From assembly GCA_902589765.1 (NCBI GenBank), contig CACIUF010000001.1, positions 62,001-126,000 on the forward strand: a DNA stretch of 64,000 nt. The letters run 5' to 3'. Each line of letters begins with the position of its first letter. The first letter of the stretch is position 1. Shown here piece by piece: positions 59,889 through 64,000 of this stretch. A program made the translations under genes and the position numbers. The notes under the pieces were generated by a model, which ran no database searches, had not been told where the DNA came from, and saw nothing but the letters and a program-made list of their open reading frames with translations. This DNA comes from an uncultured Pelagibacteraceae bacterium (GTDB taxonomy: Bacteria > Pseudomonadota > Alphaproteobacteria > Pelagibacterales > Pelagibacteraceae).

Positions 59889-61505
59889 ATGAGTCATTTC
59901 GATACTAATTTAGATAAGAATAGTGCAAATTATGTTCCTTTAACTCCTTTGACTTTTTTGAAGAGAGCAAACGAGATTTATCCTGATTATGAAGCAATTA
60001 TCTATGAAGATCGTAAATATACCTGGGCTGATGTTTACAAACGTACTATTAAATTTGCAAGCGCCCTTAATAAAATTGGAATTAAAAAAGGAGATACTGT
60101 CTCATTTTTAGCTTTCAACACACCTGAAATTTTTGAGGGACATTACTCTGTTCCTATGTCTGGTGCAGTATTAAATACAATTAACATAAGATTAGATGCT
60201 AAAACTATTGCTTATATTTTAGAACACAGTGATGCTAAAGTTCTTGTTGTTGATAGACAATTACACATAGAAGTTAAAAAAGCGTTAAGCACTTTAAAAA
60301 AGAAAATCACAATTATTGATATAGTTGATAAATTTGCAGACCAATCAAAGTGTGAAAAAATTGGTGATCTAGAATATGAAAGTTTTTTAAATACCGGTGA
60401 TGAAAAATTTGATTGGAAAATGCCAGATGACGAGTGGCAAGCAATATCATTGAGCTATACATCTGGAACTACCGGAAACCCTAAAGGCGTTGTTTACCAT
60501 CATCGGGGATCATATTTAATGTCCACGGGTAGTGCAGTTGCCTGGAACATGCCAAACAGACTTAATTTTTTAACTATCGTCCCAATGTTCCATTGTAATG
60601 GATGGGGTTATCCTTGGACTATACCCATGTTAAATGGAAGAACAATTTGTCTAAGAAATATAGATGTAAAAAAAATATTTGAATTAATAGACAAACATAA
60701 TGTTACTCACTTTGGTGGAGCGCCTATTGTACTAAATATGATAACTGGTGCACCAGAGTCTGATAGAAAAAAATTAAAGCAAAAAGTATACGTCCTTACT
60801 GCAGGAGCCCCACCGCCAAGTATAATTTTCAAAAAAATGAAAGAACTTGGTTTTGAAGTTATGCACGTTTATGGATTAACTGAAACTTATGGACATGTAA
60901 CTCAATGTGCGTGGAATGATGCTTGGAATAACTTCGATGAGGAAAAGCAGAACGAAATTAAAGCCAGACAAGGAGTTAGATATCCAAATACAGAAGGGAT
61001 TGCTGTGATGGATCCAGAAACAATGACTGAAGTTCCAAAAGATGGAAAGACGATTGGTGAAATAATGATTAAAGGAAATGTAGTGATGAAGGGTTATTTT
61101 AAGGACAAGGATGCTACAAATAAAGCGATGGCTGGTGGTTGGTTTCATTCTGGTGACTTAGCTGTCATGCATCCAGATGGATATGTAAAAATCCAGGACA
61201 GGTCTAAAGATATAATAATTTCTGGAGGTGAAAACATATCCTCTATAGAAATAGAAAATACTCTTGCAAAACATCCCTCAGTATCTATTGCAGCCGTTGT
61301 AGCTAAACCAGATGAAAAATGGGGAGAGGTACCTTGTGCATTTATTGAGATGGTAAAGGATAAACCAACAACCGAGAAAGAATTAATTGGTTTTTGTAAA
61401 GAAACCCTCGCAGGTTTCAAAGTGCCAAAACAAGTTGTTTTTTGTGAACTACCTAAAACATCGACAGGAAAAATTCAAAAATTTGAACTGAGAAAAAAAT
61501 TTTAG
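59889..61505 (+). CDS. dmdB: Acyl-CoA synthetase, probable 3-methylmercaptopropionyl-CoA ligase
   Basis: LSYTSGTTGNPKGVVYHHRGSYL, MFHCNGWGYPWTI, VYGLTETYGHVTQCAWND, GGWFHSGDLAVMHPDGYVKIQDRSKDIIISGGENISSIEIE; neighbours dmdC and dmdA. Confidence 0.85.
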   Translation: MSHFDTNLDKNSANYVPLTPLTFLKRANEIYPDYEAIIYEDRKYTWADVYKRTIKFASALNKIGIKKGDTVSFLAFNTPEIFEGHYSVPMSGAVLNTINIRLDAKTIAYILEHSDAKVLVVDRQLHIEVKKALSTLKKKITIIDIVDKFADQSKCEKIGDLEYESFLNTGDEKFDWKMPDDEWQAISLSYTSGTTGNPKGVVYHHRGSYLMSTGSAVAWNMPNRLNFLTIVPMFHCNGWGYPWTIPMLNGRTICLRNIDVKKIFELIDKHNVTHFGGAPIVLNMITGAPESDRKKLKQKVYVLTAGAPPPSIIFKKMKELGFEVMHVYGLTETYGHVTQCAWNDAWNNFDEEKQNEIKARQGVRYPNTEGIAVMDPETMTEVPKDGKTIGEIMIKGNVVMKGYFKDKDATNKAMAGGWFHSGDLAVMHPDGYVKIQDRSKDIIISGGENISSIEIENTLAKHPSVSIAAVVAKPDEKWGEVPCAFIEMVKDKPTTEKELIGFCKETLAGFKVPKQVVFCELPKTSTGKIQKFELRKKF

Positions 61506-61513
61506 GTAATTGA

Positions 61514-62290
61514 TTGATATTTGAAATAGAAAATAAAACTATTCATGCATCTGATGCAGGTCAAGGCATAGATCCAAAAAAACAAACAATAGTATTTCTT
61601 CATGGAAGTGGCCTTTCACACATAGTTTGGTCATTAACTGAACAATTTTTTTCGAATAAGAATTTCAATGTATTGTCTATCGATCTTCCTGGTCATGGAA
61701 ATTCAGATGGACCATGTTTAGATACTATAGAAAAAATTGCTGATTGGTTAGAAAGTGTATTTAAAAAATTGCAATTAAAAAATTTGATTTTAGTTGGTCA
61801 TTCTCAAGGATGCTTAGAAATACTTGAATATGCTTTTAAATATAAAAGCAGGTTAACTAAAATAGTTTTAGTTGGCGGCTCAAATAAAATGCCAGTTCAT
61901 CCTGATTTAATAGAACTTGCAAATAATGGTGAATCTGATGCTGTAAAATTAATGATGAAATGGGGTTATGAAGGCTCAAAAAAATTTATTGGCGGGAATC
62001 CAGTAGAAAAAATAATTCAGTCTCCGAGAGATATTAGTGAAGTTTTAGCAGTCGATTTAAATGCGTGTAATAATTACTCAAATGGGTTAGAGGCAACAAA
62101 AGTTTTAGATCTTCCCACATTACTTATTTTCGGAGAGTTAGATAAAATGATCAATTTAGATGTAGGGAAAAAATTTTCAAATTTAGTAAAAAACTCCTCT
62201 ACTCATGTAATTAAAGGTTGTGGTCATATGATAATGATTGAAAAAGCATTTGAAATGAGAGAAAAGATTTTAGAATTTTTAATTAAATGA
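61514..62290 (+). CDS. Alpha/beta hydrolase inside dmd operon
   Basis: [77 protein letters not shown]. Confidence 0.92.
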   Translation: MIFEIENKTIHASDAGQGIDPKKQTIVFLHGSGLSHIVWSLTEQFFSNKNFNVLSIDLPGHGNSDGPCLDTIEKIADWLESVFKKLQLKNLILVGHSQGCLEILEYAFKYKSRLTKIVLVGGSNKMPVHPDLIELANNGESDAVKLMMKWGYEGSKKFIGGNPVEKIIQSPRDISEVLAVDLNACNNYSNGLEATKVLDLPTLLIFGELDKMINLDVGKKFSNLVKNSSTHVIKGCGHMIMIEKAFEMREKILEFLIK

Positions 62291-63396
62291 AAAGTTATCC
62301 GATAGCAAAATCAAGAAGAGTTAGAAGTACACCCTATACTTCTAGAATAGAGAAACAAGGTGTTACCGCTTATACGGTTTATAATCATATGCTTTTACCA
62401 GCAGCTTTCGGTTCCTTGGAAGAGTCTTGTGATCATTTAAAAAAGAATGTTCAAATTTGGGATGTAGCTGCAGAAAGACAGGTTGAAATTTTAGGCAAAG
62501 ATGCTGCAAAACTTGTACAACTCATGACTTGTAGAGATTTATCGAAAGCCAAAGTAGGAAGATGTTATTATTGCCCTTTGATCGATGAAAATGGAAATTT
62601 GGTAAATGATCCTGTTATTTTAAAATTAGCTGAAGATAGATGGTGGATTTCAATTGCTGACTCTGATGTAATTTTTTTTGCAAAAGGTCTTGCTTCAGGA
62701 AATAAATTTGATGTTAAAATTTTTGAACCAATCGTAGATATCTTAGCAGTTCAAGGTCCTAAATCTTTTGATTTAATGGAAAAAGTTTTTGGTGAAAAAA
62801 TAAAAGAGTTAAAATTTTTTGGATTTGATTATTTCACTTTTAATGGGGCAAAACATTTAATAGCTAGATCTGGTTGGTCAAAACAAGGTGGTTTTGAAAT
62901 TTATGTTGAAAAAACTGACTCAGGTTTGAAGTTATACGATCATCTTTTTGAAATTGGTAAAGAATTCAATGTTAGGCCTGGATGTCCAAATTTAATCGAA
63001 AGGATTGAGAGTGGTTTACTTTCTTATGGGAATGATTTTGATAACAATGATAATCCATTTCAATGTGGTTTTGATAAATATATCGATTTAGAGACCGATA
63101 TAAACTTTTTAGGTAAAGATAAACTTAAAAAAATTAAAGAAAAAGGAATTGATAGAAAGCTAATGGGTGTTCAGATAGATTTAACCAAGATTATTTTAAC
63201 TAGTTCTTTAGACATCAAGAATAATGAAGGGAAAATAATTGGAGAACTAAGATCCGCTTGTTACTCGCCACATTTTAAAAAAGTTATCGGTATTGCAATG
63301 ATAAAAGAACCATATTGCAAAGCATCTTCGTCCGGAACAATAGAAATTGATGGAAATTCTTTAGCTCTTAAAGTTTGCGATTTACCTTTCATCTAG
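62287..63396 (+). CDS. dmdA: Dimethylsulfoniopropionate demethylase DmdA (GcvT-like fold)
   Basis: [102 protein letters not shown], closely recalls SAR11 DmdA; operon context. Confidence 0.95.
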   Translation: MKSYPIAKSRRVRSTPYTSRIEKQGVTAYTVYNHMLLPAAFGSLEESCDHLKKNVQIWDVAAERQVEILGKDAAKLVQLMTCRDLSKAKVGRCYYCPLIDENGNLVNDPVILKLAEDRWWISIADSDVIFFAKGLASGNKFDVKIFEPIVDILAVQGPKSFDLMEKVFGEKIKELKFFGFDYFTFNGAKHLIARSGWSKQGGFEIYVEKTDSGLKLYDHLFEIGKEFNVRPGCPNLIERIESGLLSYGNDFDNNDNPFQCGFDKYIDLETDINFLGKDKLKKIKEKGIDRKLMGVQIDLTKIILTSSLDIKNNEGKIIGELRSACYSPHFKKVIGIAMIKEPYCKASSSGTIEIDGNSLALKVCDLPFI

Positions 63397-63411
63397 TATA
63401 AAACTTAGATC

Positions 63412-64000
63412 ATGAATATTGCAATTGTAGGAGCAACAGGAAATGTTGGTAGAAAAACATTGGAAATTTTGGAGAGAAAAGAATTTTCAATAGATAATTT
63501 ATATTTAGTTGCGTCCTCAAAAAGTGTTGGAAAAAAAATTGGTTTTAGAGGTAAGGAAATGGATGTCCTTGATTTAGAAAATTTTGATTTCTCAAAAGTT
63601 AATATTGCTTTTTTTGCAGCCGGTGGAAAAATTTCTGAAAAATTTGCTGAAAGAGCAGCCAAAAATTGCTTGGTAATTGATAACTCTAGTTTTTTTAGAA
63701 TGGATCCAGACGTACCTTTAATAGTTCCACAAGTAAATTCAGATGATCTAAAAAAAATTAAAAAAAATATTGTTGCAAATCCGAATTGTTCAACAGCTCA
63801 ATTAGTGATTGCTCTTAAACCTTTACACGATCTATTTATTATCAAAAGAATTGTCGTGTCTACTTATCAATCAGTTTCTGGAGGTGGAAAAGCTCCCATG
63901 GATGAACTTATTGAGCAAACTAAACTAGTTTTAGATGGTAAAAAAGTATCATCTAAAAATTTTACAAAACAAATAGCTTTTAATGCCATCCCTCATATCG
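63412..64000 (+). CDS. asd: Aspartate-semialdehyde dehydrogenase, N-terminal part (runs off right edge)
   Basis: ATG at 63412: MNIAIVGATGNVGRKTLEILERKEFSIDNLYLVASSKSVGKK...FFAAGGKISEKFAERAAKNCLVIDNSSFFRMDPDVPLIVPQVN...IVANPNCSTAQLVIALKPLHDLF...STYQSVSGGGKAPMDEL; no stop, so absent from ORF track. Confidence 0.96.
   Translation, partial: MNIAIVGATGNVGRKTLEILERKEFSIDNLYLVASSKSVGKKIGFRGKEMDVLDLENFDFSKVNIAFFAAGGKISEKFAERAAKNCLVIDNSSFFRMDPDVPLIVPQVNSDDLKKIKKNIVANPNCSTAQLVIALKPLHDLFIIKRIVVSTYQSVSGGGKAPMDELIEQTKLVLDGKKVSSKNFTKQIAFNAIPHI

Overview
AT-rich, densely packed, streamlined bacterial chromosome segment. Gene content and protein similarity, especially DmdA, point to an alphaproteobacterium of the SAR11/Pelagibacter type (inference from recalled families; no database search was run). 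About 60 protein-coding genes are supported, including four that the ORF track misses: partial purH at the left edge, partial asd at the right edge, a DUF2256 ORF, and a 58-aa membrane ORF. I found no tRNA, rRNA, CRISPR array, prophage or transposon. Main blocks: purH/heparinase/rpe; a Na+:solute symporter with its DUF4212 subunit; acs, tsaD, hemC, hemD; a photolyase/cryptochrome neighbourhood (SDR, FeS-BCP-like photolyase, DUF2256, UnbV/FG-GAP protein, Cys-rich exported protein, FAD-domain photolyase-like protein); ccmC-H plus a PagL-like gene; an alpha-hydroxy-acid oxidation cluster with a Tat-dependent TRAP transporter; ftsY-dapF divergent from ffh-rpsP-trmD-rplS-leuCDB; and a DMSP demethylation operon (dmdC-dmdB-alpha/beta hydrolase-dmdA). 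Best leads: (1) a multi-hairpin structured RNA candidate in the ffh leader; (2) a photolyase-family protein whose Rossmann-like half appears to follow the FAD domain, encoded near an FeS-BCP-like photolyase that has lost the CxxC cluster ligands; (3) a long imperfect inverted repeat with a pyrimidine-rich loop between hspQ and ccmC; (4) an extremely Lys/Arg-rich N-terminal extension on acetyl-CoA synthetase; (5) K/E/A/P-rich tails on both bS16 and bL19, with rimM absent from its usual place; (6) an alpha/beta hydrolase inside the dmd operon.
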